In this document: one piece after another, positions 35,124-42,859 of the stretch
Position numbering within the stretch: the first letter of the stretch is position 1
How the letters are laid out: each line of letters starts with the position of its first letter
Position numbers and translations under genes: made by a program
Notes under the pieces: generated by a model
What the model was told of the DNA's origin: nothing
Database searches by the model: none
What the model saw: only the letters and a program-made list of their open reading frames with translations
DNA from: Haloarcula litorea
GTDB lineage: Archaea; Halobacteriota; Halobacteria; Halobacteriales; Haloarculaceae
Direction: 5' to 3'
DNA: 64,000 nucleotides
Assembly (NCBI RefSeq): GCF_029338195.1
Contig: NZ_CP119779.1
Coordinates: 620,001-684,000 of the forward strand

Positions 35124-35612
35124 ATGGACGCAGACGTCGAGGTCCGCGCGGGCGACCCGGGCGACGTGCCGGCGGTCCAGCGTGTGGCAGACCGGGCCTG
35201 GCACGCCGCCCACGACGAGATCGTCGGTCCCGAGGCCGTCGACGCGTTCCTCCAGCGGTTCTACGGGACCGACAGGCTCGCGACGGCCGTCGAGGCCGAC
35301 GACCGGGTCTTCCTCGTGGCGACGCGCGAGGACGAGGTGGTCGGCTTCGCCGGGGCCGGACCGACCGACGAGGACGACGGGACCTGGTCGCTGTCCCGCA
35401 TCTACGCCGACCCGGACCACTGGCACACCGGCGTCGGGACGGCGCTGACCGGGCGGGTCCGCGACCGTGGCGGCGACCGCCTCCGCCTGGTCGTGATGGC
35501 CGACAACGACGTCGGCGTCGGGTTCTACGAGGCCCGCGGCTTCGAGCGCGTCGACGACCACTACGACGAGTTCCTCGACGTCGACGGTTACGTCTACGCG
35601 AAGCGGCTGTGA
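35124..35612 (+). CDS. GNAT family N-acetyltransferase
   Basis: 162 residues. The GNAT fold is seen as EVRAGDPGDVPAVQRVADRAW, DEVVGFAGAGP, then the acetyl-CoA loop IYADPDHWHTGVGTALTGRV (an R/Q-x-x-G-x-G/A-type loop, here HTGVGTAL; residues about 93-112), and VMADNDVGVGFYEARGFERV (about 128-147). Acceptor unknown. The ATG at 35124 is the only start consistent with the first strand. Stops of this gene and the next, convergent one are adjacent (35612/35613). Confidence 0.88.
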   Translation: MDADVEVRAGDPGDVPAVQRVADRAWHAAHDEIVGPEAVDAFLQRFYGTDRLATAVEADDRVFLVATREDEVVGFAGAGPTDEDDGTWSLSRIYADPDHWHTGVGTALTGRVRDRGGDRLRLVVMADNDVGVGFYEARGFERVDDHYDEFLDVDGYVYAKRL

Positions 35613-36083
35613 CTACTCCGTCGCCGGCCCACCGCGCCGCCCCAGCGCCCACCGAGCCGTCAGCAGGAGACAGACCGTCCAGAACCCGACTTCCAGGAAG
35701 AACGAGGGGGTCCACAGGTAGTAGAAGAAGAAGTCCCCGGGCGGGATACGCAGCGGGTCGGCCGGGCCGACCAGCGGCCAGCCGAGGAACAGCGCGTCGT
35801 CGGGCCGGCCGTTGACCACGATGTGGAGCGCGTCGAGGACGAGGTGCGAGGCCCACCCGACGGCCGCCGACAGGCCGGCCCGGCCGGTCAGGGCCAGCGG
35901 GACGGCGACGACCAGCAGGAGGCCGCTGTGGCCCACGGAGTGGAAGACGTCGACGACCCCCGCCGACGCCAGCGGCTTGTCGACGAGGTCCGGCAGCGCC
36001 GCGCCGGCGACGAGCCACAGCGGCGCGAGCCGCGTGTAGCGGCCGATCACGGCCGCCGCCAGCAGGTGGGTCGCGAAGAGCAC
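35613..36083 (-). CDS. Membrane-bound metal-dependent hydrolase-like protein (DUF457/YdjM)
   Basis: 156 residues with about four hydrophobic segments. Conserved polar spots of the YdjM/DUF457 type are present: THLLAAAVIG near the N-terminus, LPDLVDK (about 32-38), HSVGHS (about 48-53) and SHLVLDALHIV (about 79-89). These His/Asp residues probably bind metal near the membrane. Such proteins are annotated as membrane-bound hydrolases without proven substrates. Confidence 0.8.
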   Translation of the reverse strand: MLFATHLLAAAVIGRYTRLAPLWLVAGAALPDLVDKPLASAGVVDVFHSVGHSGLLLVVAVPLALTGRAGLSAAVGWASHLVLDALHIVVNGRPDDALFLGWPLVGPADPLRIPPGDFFFYYLWTPSFFLEVGFWTVCLLLTARWALGRRGGPATE

Positions 36084-36125
36084 GGCGGTCGTAGGCGGCC
36101 GTGACAGTTGTGTCTGCCGGCGACC

Positions 36126-36710
36126 CTACACGTCGACCCGCCGGAGCAGCGCCGTCCCGGCGACGAACGCCCCGACGCCGATGCCGACGCCGACGAGCGT
36201 GTCGCTCAGGTAGTGGGTCCCCAGGTAGACCCGCGAGACGGCGATCAGCGCCGCCAGCCCCGCCACGGGGGCGAACGGCAGCGTCGGCGACTCCCGGGCG
36301 ACCAGGGCGTAGACCGTCACGGCGGCGGCGTGGCCCGACGGGAACGAGTGGGCCAGCCCGCCCCCGTCGGTCAGACAGACCGGCTGGGGCGGGAACGGCC
36401 GCTGGACGAGCAGCATCAGCGAGCCGACGACGACGCCGGCGATCGCCAGCGACGCCGCCGTCGCCCGGAGCTCCCGCCGCCAGCCCGCGAGACGGGCGAG
36501 GCCGAGGAACACCAGCGCGGCCGTCGCCGACCCCAGTCCCGTCACGGAGGTCATCACCTTCGTCACCGCCGGGTGGCGGGCGGCGAGCGTCACCTCCAGG
36601 GCCGCCCGGTCCAGCGCCACGACGGCGTCGACGACGGCCGTCACGAACTGGTCGACGGGACCGGTCTGGAGCGTGACGCCGACGGCTGCGGCCGCGGTCT
36701 GGATGGACAC
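36126..36710 (-). CDS. PAP2-family membrane phosphatase
   Basis: 194 residues from a GTG at 36708-36710 (VSIQTAAAAVG). Hydrophobic segments alternate with the PAP2 signature: K-x6-R-P form as VQRPFPP (about 97), SFPSGHAAAVTVYA (PSGH, about 115-128) and SRVYLGTHYLSDTLVGVGIG (SRx5HxxxD, about 152-171). It removes phosphate from lipid or isoprenoid phosphates at the membrane. The first motif lacks the usual Lys but keeps Arg. Upstream residues in the same frame are not preceded by any good start. Confidence 0.85.
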   Translation of the reverse strand: MSIQTAAAAVGVTLQTGPVDQFVTAVVDAVVALDRAALEVTLAARHPAVTKVMTSVTGLGSATAALVFLGLARLAGWRRELRATAASLAIAGVVVGSLMLLVQRPFPPQPVCLTDGGGLAHSFPSGHAAAVTVYALVARESPTLPFAPVAGLAALIAVSRVYLGTHYLSDTLVGVGIGVGAFVAGTALLRRVDV

Positions 36711-36830
36711 TCCCGACTGGTAGGACTCGACCGTGATCAGTCCGGCGTTCGCCGGGCGCTGTCCCGCCACAACGGGCGACAGCGGCTCCACTGGCCGACC
36801 GTTTATGCCGCTCCCGCCCAACGACTGGGT

Positions 36831-37217
36831 ATGAGTACCGCCACTGAACCCTCGCCGTCGAACGTCGAGACGCTCGAACCGCTCCACTACGCCGGGATCG
36901 CGCTCGCGGTCGTCTCGGGCGCGATCCACCTCTGGCTGGGCGTGAGCTTCGCGCCCAGTCCGCTGGGCATCTCCTTTCTCTTCGCCGGCGTCGTCTTCGT
37001 CGCCGCCGCGGCGGGGGTCGCCGTCGGCTACCGCCGGGGGCTGCTGTACCGGCTCGGCGTCCCCTTCACCGCCGGACAGATCGTCCTCTGGTACCTGATC
37101 AACTTCGCCGCCGGGCCGAAGTCGTTCCCGGCCGACGTGGGGACCCTTGGCGCGGTCGACAAGGTCGCGCAGGTCCTGCTGATCGCCGTGCTGGTCGCGC
37201 TCGTCCGCCGGGAGTGA
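36831..37217 (+). CDS. Four-helix membrane protein (128 aa), haloarchaeal (DUF7475-like)
   Basis: 128 residues with four hydrophobic segments (about 21-38, 43-64, 72-92, 107-125) after a polar start MSTATEPSPSNVETLEPLHY. Sequence features HLWLGVSF and VGYRRGLLYRLG lie at loops. I recall this family as a haloarchaeal membrane protein of unknown function (DUF7475, from memory). It is monocistronic, convergent to the six-gene operon, with 3 bp between its stop and that of the methyltransferase gene. Confidence 0.7.
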   Translation: MSTATEPSPSNVETLEPLHYAGIALAVVSGAIHLWLGVSFAPSPLGISFLFAGVVFVAAAAGVAVGYRRGLLYRLGVPFTAGQIVLWYLINFAAGPKSFPADVGTLGAVDKVAQVLLIAVLVALVRRE

Positions 37218-37220
37218 GTC

Positions 37221-38066
37221 TCAGACCCGGCACAGCAGGTCGTACTGGTGGGCGACGTAGGTGAGCTCCGCGTCGGCCAGCTGCGCCCGCCGGGTTGCCA
37301 GCCAGTCCTCGGCCCCCTCGACGCTGGCGTCCGCGAGCGACTCGGCGACGAACCCGAGGATCGTCTCGAGGAAGTACCGCTCGTCGGCCGGGTACGCGCC
37401 GTCTCGGGGCCGGACGACCCAGTCCGACGCGCCGACCGCCAGCAGGTCGCCGTCCCCGTCGCCCAGCCGGGACAGCAGGTGCCGGCCGGCGTAGGGGTCC
37501 CGCCCCTCGACGGCCGCGATGCTGTCGTGGTAGGCCCGTTCGACCCGCTCGTCGGCCGGGTGGTCGGGCTGGAACAGCGTGGCCCCGTCGAAGGTGATCG
37601 GGAGGTACGCCAGCCCGCCGGGCGCGAGCGCCCGGTCGACGGCCGCCAGCAGGTCGTCCGGCGGGACGAGGTCGGCGAACGCCTGTGCGACGAGGAGGTC
37701 CGCCGCCCCCTCGTCGACCGCCAGCGCGTCGCCGACGGTGAAGGACACGTCGAGGCCGGGGTCGGCCCCCGCCCGGAACCCGTCGTCGGTCCGCTCGACC
37801 CGATAGCCGTCGGCGGCCAGTTCGTCGGCGCGGGCCTCGCGGCCGTGAGCGACGAGCTCGGGGTCCCGCTCGACGCCGCGGTAGGTCCCGCCCGTGACCC
37901 CCCAGTCGAGGAGCCGCGGGACCGTCGCGCCGGTCCCGGGCGCGAACTCGACGACAGCGGGGGCGTCGGGGAGCCGGGCGAGGACCGCGTCCCGGACCCG
38001 GCGGTCCAGCGCACGGTCGTCGACGGTCCGCTTGGCGTCGAGGTAGCGGGTGTCGGCGTGGTCCAT
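37221..38066 (-). CDS. SAM-dependent methyltransferase, last gene of the pterin-linked operon
   Basis: 281 residues. SAM motif I is VVEFAPGTGATVPRLLDWG (residues about 38-56), with the acidic residue after strand beta2 in YRGVERDPEL (about 62-71) and VSFTVGDALAVDEGAADLLVAQAFADLV further on. The C-terminal 120 residues differ from generic methyltransferases (LPITFDGATLFQPDHPADERVERAYHDSI), suggesting a specific substrate. ATG at 38064-38066, 2 bp after the upstream gene's stop, so it belongs to the operon 42779-37221. Confidence 0.83.
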   Translation of the reverse strand: MDHADTRYLDAKRTVDDRALDRRVRDAVLARLPDAPAVVEFAPGTGATVPRLLDWGVTGGTYRGVERDPELVAHGREARADELAADGYRVERTDDGFRAGADPGLDVSFTVGDALAVDEGAADLLVAQAFADLVPPDDLLAAVDRALAPGGLAYLPITFDGATLFQPDHPADERVERAYHDSIAAVEGRDPYAGRHLLSRLGDGDGDLLAVGASDWVVRPRDGAYPADERYFLETILGFVAESLADASVEGAEDWLATRRAQLADAELTYVAHQYDLLCRV

Positions 38067-38068
38067 CG

Positions 38069-38443
38069 TCACAGCGGCCGCTCGTAGCTCGCCCACGCCA
38101 CGTCGTCCTCCCACATCCTGACGGTCAGCGTCTCGGCCGCGTCGGGGTCGAGGCGCGCGGCCACGTCGTCGGCGAAGACGCGCGCGAACCGCTCGACGCT
38201 GGGGTTGCCCTCGACGGCGGGCACGTCGTTGAGCAGTTCGTCGCGGTAGCGGTCCGCGATCTCGTCCAGCGCCGCCTCGACGGCGTCGATGTCGACGAGG
38301 TAGCCGTACTCGTTCACCTCGGGGCCGGCGAAGCGGACGTCGGCCTCGTAGTGGTGGCTGTGGACCTCCCCCTCCGGGCCGGGGTCCGGGACGGTGAGGA
38401 AGTGCTGTGCGACGAAGTCACGGGAGACTGCGAGTTCGTACAT
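38069..38443 (-). CDS. 6-pyruvoyl-tetrahydropterin synthase/QueD-family protein with Glu in place of catalytic Cys
   Basis: 124 residues, T-fold. Zinc-binding histidines are His14 (AQHFL) and His28/His30 in EVHSHHY. In QueD/PTPS the catalytic Cys is four residues before the first His of HGH; here that place is Glu24 (PEGEVHSHHY). The later DIDAVEAALDEIADRY (Asp of the triad region) and VRMWEDDVAW (Glu binding the pterin ring) are kept. PTPS-III proteins with Glu for Cys make 6-hydroxymethyl-dihydropterin, so such chemistry is possible. It lies 3 bp after the MDR gene in the operon. Confidence 0.82.
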   Translation of the reverse strand: MYELAVSRDFVAQHFLTVPDPGPEGEVHSHHYEADVRFAGPEVNEYGYLVDIDAVEAALDEIADRYRDELLNDVPAVEGNPSVERFARVFADDVAARLDPDAAETLTVRMWEDDVAWASYERPL

Positions 38444-38446
38444 GGC

Positions 38447-39454
38447 TCAGTAGGTGAACACGACCGACAGCGCCTCGCGGTCGGCCGCCAGCGTCTCGTA
38501 GGCGGTCGCTGCGTCCTCGATGGGCACGCGGTGAGTGACCAGCCGGTCGAGGGCGTGCTCGCGCACCACCTCGACGGCGCGGTCCATCCGGCGCTCCCTC
38601 GTCCAGCGGCCACGCAGCGCCGGCGAGAGCGTGCTGACCTGGCTGGACTTGAGATCGACCCGGCCCCGGTGGAAGTGGCCGCCCAGGGCCAGTTCCGCCG
38701 GCTTGGTGCCGTACCAGGAGCCGACGACGACGCGGCCGTCGTAGCCGACGGCGTCGACGGCGTCGTCGAGCGCGGCGGGTTCGCCCGACACCTCGACCGC
38801 GAGGTCCATCCCGGGCGGATCGCCGCGGTCGCCGAGCGGGGCCACGTCGCTCGGCCGCAGCGTCTCGGTCGCGCCCAGTCGCTCGGCGGCCTCGCGCCGG
38901 CGGGCGACGGGGTCGACGACGACCAGCGCGTCCAGCGGGAACGGCGACAGCACCGCCGTCGTCGTCAGTCCGACGGGGCCGGCACCGAAGACGACGACCC
39001 GCTCGCCGACGCGCGGCGTCGCGTCCAGCACGAAGTTGACGGCCGTCTCCGCCGTCGGGAACAGCGTCGCCGTCGTCGGCTCGATGTCGTCGGGCACCGG
39101 CCGCAACTGGTCGGGGGAGGCACAGAAGTGACTCTCGTGTGGGTTGAACCCGAACACCAGCCGGTCGCGCCAGTCGGGGTCGACCCCGTCGCCGACCTCG
39201 CGGACGCGGCCGACCGCCGCGTAGCCGTACTGGACCGGGTAGTCGAAGCGCCCGTCGAGCGTGTCGATGGTCTCGTCGACGGCCAGCTCCTCGGGCACCT
39301 CCCCGCGGTAGACGAGCAGTTCGGTCCCGGGGCTGACCCCGGAGACGACCGTCTCGACGAGGGCCTCGCCGGCGTCGGGGGTCGGCGGTCGCTCCTCCCG
39401 GACCGTCACGGAGCCCGGTCGGTCGAAGTAGAGGCTGCGCGTGCGGTCAGTCAT
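38447..39454 (-). CDS. Zinc-less medium-chain dehydrogenase/reductase (BchC-like)
   Basis: 335 residues. The GroES-like domain has SGVSPGTELLVYRG (about 38-51) where zinc alcohol dehydrogenases have C-G-x-C-G-S-D, so the catalytic zinc Cys is missing. The Rossmann domain follows with VVVFGAGPVGLTTTAVL (about 149-165; GxGxxG) and the strand DALVVVDPVARRR that selects NAD(P). The layout recalls BchC-like and other SxGTE dehydrogenases. It overlaps the upstream GTP cyclohydrolase III gene by 8 bp, so a reaction on a flavin, pterin or sugar intermediate of that pathway is plausible. Confidence 0.82.
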   Translation of the reverse strand: MTDRTRSLYFDRPGSVTVREERPPTPDAGEALVETVVSGVSPGTELLVYRGEVPEELAVDETIDTLDGRFDYPVQYGYAAVGRVREVGDGVDPDWRDRLVFGFNPHESHFCASPDQLRPVPDDIEPTTATLFPTAETAVNFVLDATPRVGERVVVFGAGPVGLTTTAVLSPFPLDALVVVDPVARRREAAERLGATETLRPSDVAPLGDRGDPPGMDLAVEVSGEPAALDDAVDAVGYDGRVVVGSWYGTKPAELALGGHFHRGRVDLKSSQVSTLSPALRGRWTRERRMDRAVEVVREHALDRLVTHRVPIEDAATAYETLAADREALSVVFTY

Positions 39455-40229
39455 CGGCGCTGGCCCGGCCGGACGCCGTCACGGGGTCCCCCGTCGCCCG
39501 GCCCGCTTCGAGTGCGTGTTTGGCCGCCGATCCCGCCCCCTGTGCCGTCTCGCCGTGGCCGACGCCGACGCGCATCTCGACGCCCGCGGCCTCGCGCACG
39601 TGGTCCAGCACCCCGTCGTAGGTCTCGGCGTCCAGCGGCGGGCAGACCGAGATGGCGTTGTCGCCGCCGACGAAGGCCGTGACGCCGCCGTGGTCGCGCA
39701 TCCGGTCGGTCAGTTCGACGACCGCCCGGCGGATGGCCAGTTCGGCGTCCAGCGCGTGCTGGCTGTCGGTGTACCGGCCGGTGGCGTCGACCACGTCGAA
39801 GTGTGCGACGGCGAGCGGCCCCGACGGCTCCCCTCGCCGGTCGACGGCCAGCCGCTCGGTCCGCTCGGCGCTCTGTGCGCTGCCGGTGTCCTGCAGGGCG
39901 TCGCTGGCCCGGCCGAGCGCGGCCAGGGGCGTCTCGCCGGTCGCGACGCCGAGGCTCGCGGTCACCGGGTAGCGGTTGGCGACGAGCCGCTGGAACCGTT
40001 CGTGGTCCGCGGGGGCGAGGCGGTTCGTCACCGCGACGAGGTTGTCGTACCGACCCGGGAAGACGTAACCGTCGCGGCTGCCCACGAAGTCCGCGAGGTC
40101 GGCGTAGAGACGAGCCTGCAGGGCCTGTAACGCCGGCTCCGGGCGTGGCTCCGGCGTCACCGTCCACGGGCCGTAGTCGTCTAACTGCACGAGCGCGAGC
40201 TGGACGACCGAGTCGCGTGCCCCAGTCAC
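39447..40229 (-). CDS. gch3: GTP cyclohydrolase III (GTP cyclohydrolase IIa)
   Basis: 260 residues from a GTG at 40227-40229. It starts VQLALVQLDDYGPWTVTPEPRPE, the usual N-terminus, and has the GGDNAISV loop (about residues 170-177), the metal-binding place that corresponds to GGDEF in cyclases of this fold, and a duplicated two-domain layout (YVFPGRYDNLVAV in the first). The enzyme forms 2-amino-5-formylamino-6-ribosylamino-pyrimidinone phosphate from GTP and hydrolyses the diphosphate, the first step of archaeal riboflavin and F420 synthesis. Also called ArfA. It overlaps the MDR gene. Confidence 0.93.
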   Translation of the reverse strand: MTGARDSVVQLALVQLDDYGPWTVTPEPRPEPALQALQARLYADLADFVGSRDGYVFPGRYDNLVAVTNRLAPADHERFQRLVANRYPVTASLGVATGETPLAALGRASDALQDTGSAQSAERTERLAVDRRGEPSGPLAVAHFDVVDATGRYTDSQHALDAELAIRRAVVELTDRMRDHGGVTAFVGGDNAISVCPPLDAETYDGVLDHVREAAGVEMRVGVGHGETAQGAGSAAKHALEAGRATGDPVTASGRASADD

Positions 40230-40254
40230 ATAGCGCTATTCGGCTGCGAATGTA

Positions 40255-41031
40255 TTACTCTTCGGACTGTGGGCGCGTCACCGCGACGAGATCCCGGGCG
40301 AACACCGCCAGCGACGGGAGCAAGACCGCGGGCGCGACCAGCCGGACCAGCGGCGTCGGCGCGGCCGGGGCGAGGGCAACGGTGAGAAAGCCCATCTGCA
40401 GGGCCGCCAGCGGTCGGCGGACGCGGCTGGGCGGGAGGTCACCGACGGCCCCGCCGCGCCGGCGGTGGAGCCAGCAGCCGGCCCGGTAGACGTACCGCGC
40501 GGCCGACAGCGAGAGGTACCACGCCGGCAGCAGACCCCACGCGACGGCGACCAGCGGCGCGACGAGGAAGCCGGTCGTGTCCGTCGCCATGTCCAGCCGC
40601 TCGCCGAGCCGCGTCTCCGTGCCCACCGAGCGGGCGACGGCACCGTCGACGGCGTCGAGGGCCACCACCGCGCCGTAGCCGAGCGCCGGGAGCCAGCGGA
40701 GTCCCGCGGCGGGGTCGACGAGCGCGAACCCGGCGACGCCGGCCAGCAGGCCCGCCCGGAACAGCGTCACGTGGTTGGCCAGCCCGAGCGCGCCGAGGCG
40801 GGTGCCGTCGACGCGGGGGAGCGTCGCCCGGTGTCGCCACAGGAACCCCCCGACGTACGCCAGTACCGCGCCGGTCGGGGCGAGCCAGCGCAGCCCCGCC
40901 GACTGCGAGAACCGCCCGGAGAGCCACCAGTAGCCGGCGACGAGGCCGACGACGGCGGCGACGACGAGGACGCCGAGCTCGGCGGAGCGACGGCGGCCCG
41001 AGACCAGGTGACCGGTCGCGTCGCCGCTCAT
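40255..41031 (-). CDS. CDP-alcohol phosphatidyltransferase family membrane protein
   Basis: 258 residues with about six membrane segments. The signature D-G-x2-A-R-x8-G-x3-D-x3-D is complete: VDGAVARSVGTETRLGERLDMATD (residues about 128-151). It transfers an alcohol-phosphate from a CDP-activated lipid. An N-terminal extension (about 20-75) adds two further hydrophobic segments relative to phosphatidylinositol-phosphate synthase-like enzymes. ATG at 41029-41031 overlaps the stop of the upstream Gfo/Idh gene by 4 bp, so the two are translationally coupled. Substrates are not predictable. Confidence 0.85.
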   Translation of the reverse strand: MSGDATGHLVSGRRRSAELGVLVVAAVVGLVAGYWWLSGRFSQSAGLRWLAPTGAVLAYVGGFLWRHRATLPRVDGTRLGALGLANHVTLFRAGLLAGVAGFALVDPAAGLRWLPALGYGAVVALDAVDGAVARSVGTETRLGERLDMATDTTGFLVAPLVAVAWGLLPAWYLSLSAARYVYRAGCWLHRRRGGAVGDLPPSRVRRPLAALQMGFLTVALAPAAPTPLVRLVAPAVLLPSLAVFARDLVAVTRPQSEE

Positions 41032-42779
41032 CCGTCGGTCCCCGCGAGCCGCCGGCGCTCGTCGGCCGACAGTGCGAGGCCGGCACCGGCCAGCGTCTCG
41101 ACGGCCTCGCGCTCGACCACCGGGACGAGTCCGCGGCCGACGGCTCGGGCGACGGCGACCCGCTCCGGCGCGGTGTCGCGCGTCCGCGCGACGGCGGTCG
41201 CCGCCCCGTCGACCAGCGCCGACGGAGACGGGACCGTCAGCAGGACCCGACACCCGCGCTCGCGGTGGGCCGACAGCGCCGACTCGGACGGCGGACTCCC
41301 CGCAGCGACCAGCGGGGCCCGTCGGGTCGCCGCCGCGGCCGACTCGACGGCCTCGCCGAGCACCCGGACGTCGCCCCGGTCCCGGGCGCTCTCGGCCGCG
41401 TCCCACCGCTCCGCCCGGGCGTCGGCGACCAGCAGCGAGTCGAGCGCGCCGCCCCCGAGGCCGGTCAGCAGTCGCTCGACGGCCGCGTCGACGGGCGTCC
41501 GCCACGGCACCCGGCCGGCGACGTGGACCGCCTCGCGGGTCGGTGCGCCGTGGGCCGACAGCGCGTCGCCGACGGTCGCCGCCGCCGCCGGGTCGACGAC
41601 GAGGAGCCGACAGCCCGCGTCCAGCGCCCGCTCGGCCGTCTCACGGTCGTCGGCCGGCGGGGCGACCCCGACCCGCGGGAGTCGCAGGCTCGCGGGGGCG
41701 CTCGGGGGCGACGGCGGCGGTCGCGCGACGGGGAGCGCCGTCGGCGTCGCCGTCGCGCCGCGGGCCGGTGGCTCGGCGGCCTCGCCCGTCTCGGCCGCCC
41801 GTTCGACGGCCTCGCAGACGGCGGCGACGTGTGCCCCGCGGCGGGCGGTCCCGCGGTCGGGGTCGCCCCGACGCACCGACCGTGCGAGCGCCGCGGGCCC
41901 GTCGGCGTACGACCCCTCGCGTTCGGGGAACTGCGGGGGAGCCGGCGCGTACTCCCGGCCGGACCGGCCGACCCGGACCCGGTCGGCGGCGTCGGCCTGC
42001 GCGCCGGCGTCGTCGAGGTACAGCGACCCGTCGTCCCCGTGGAGTTCGACGCCGTAGAACTCCCGGCCCCGGTGAGGGGTGTACAGGCTCGCGGTCAGGC
42101 GCACCCGGGGGCCGTCACGGTGGTCGAGGACGGCGTCGACGTGCGAGTCCGCCGTCGGCCCCCGGTCCGCCCGGTCGGGCCACGGCCCCGCGGCGTCGGC
42201 CGAGCGGACCCGCTCGACCGGACCGAACCAGGCGACCAGCAGCGTCAGCGGGTAGACGCCGCCGTCCCACAGCGGCCCGGCCTCGAGGAACGCCCCGGGG
42301 TCGTCGTGCCACTCCGTGACGCGGCCGACGTGGGCGTCGGCGTAGGCCACCCGGACGGTGCCGAGGCGGCCGTCGGCGAGCAGCCGCGCGGCCCGCCGCT
42401 GGCCCGGGTTCCCGGGGTTCGTCGGCGCGCAGGCCAGGCCGAGGCCCCGCCGCGCCGCCAGCGCCACCAGCTCGTGGGCCGCGGCGGCGTCCATCGCGAG
42501 GGGTTTCTCGGAGAAGACGTGCCGGTCGGCCCGCAGCGCCGTCCGTGTGACCGACTCGTGGGCGGCGTGGCCCGTGAGGTTGACGACCAACGGCGCGGGC
42601 TCGGCGTCGAGGGCCGCCGGCAGGTCGTCGTGAGCCGCCGCGTCGTACTCGTCGGCGGCCCGCCGTGCCCGCCCGCCGTCGATGTCACAGACGGCGGCGA
42701 CGTCGAGATCGGGGGCGGCCGTCAGCGCGTCCAGGTAGCGGCCGGCGACCGACCCCGCGCCGACGACGAGACAGTCCAT
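41028..42779 (-). CDS. Gfo/Idh/MocA oxidoreductase fused to a degenerate aldo-keto reductase domain
   Basis: 583 residues. Residues 1-340 are a Gfo/Idh/MocA oxidoreductase: MDCLVVGAGSVAGRYLDAL, HVFSEKPLAMD (about 92-102, the conserved EKP) and a dimer/substrate domain with WDGGVYPLTLL. A Pro/Ala-rich linker (about 355-385) leads to an AKR-like half, RLPRVGVAPPADDRETAERALDAGCRLLVVDP, where the normal D-x-x-x-x-Y, Lys and His tetrad are changed (VVDPAAAATVGDAL; VHVAGRVPW; DSLLVADAR). The second half is thus probably non-catalytic. First gene of the six-gene operon, divergent from the GT4 gene with 80 bp between starts. Confidence 0.82.
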   Translation of the reverse strand: MDCLVVGAGSVAGRYLDALTAAPDLDVAAVCDIDGGRARRAADEYDAAAHDDLPAALDAEPAPLVVNLTGHAAHESVTRTALRADRHVFSEKPLAMDAAAAHELVALAARRGLGLACAPTNPGNPGQRRAARLLADGRLGTVRVAYADAHVGRVTEWHDDPGAFLEAGPLWDGGVYPLTLLVAWFGPVERVRSADAAGPWPDRADRGPTADSHVDAVLDHRDGPRVRLTASLYTPHRGREFYGVELHGDDGSLYLDDAGAQADAADRVRVGRSGREYAPAPPQFPEREGSYADGPAALARSVRRGDPDRGTARRGAHVAAVCEAVERAAETGEAAEPPARGATATPTALPVARPPPSPPSAPASLRLPRVGVAPPADDRETAERALDAGCRLLVVDPAAAATVGDALSAHGAPTREAVHVAGRVPWRTPVDAAVERLLTGLGGGALDSLLVADARAERWDAAESARDRGDVRVLGEAVESAAAATRRAPLVAAGSPPSESALSAHRERGCRVLLTVPSPSALVDGAATAVARTRDTAPERVAVARAVGRGLVPVVEREAVETLAGAGLALSADERRRLAGTDG

Positions 42780-42859
42780 ACTCGCGGTTGGGGCGCTGTC
42801 GGAAAAAGCGCGCACCCTACAGAGATGGGGTTTTCCCGCTCGGCCCCCGAGCGAGCGGT

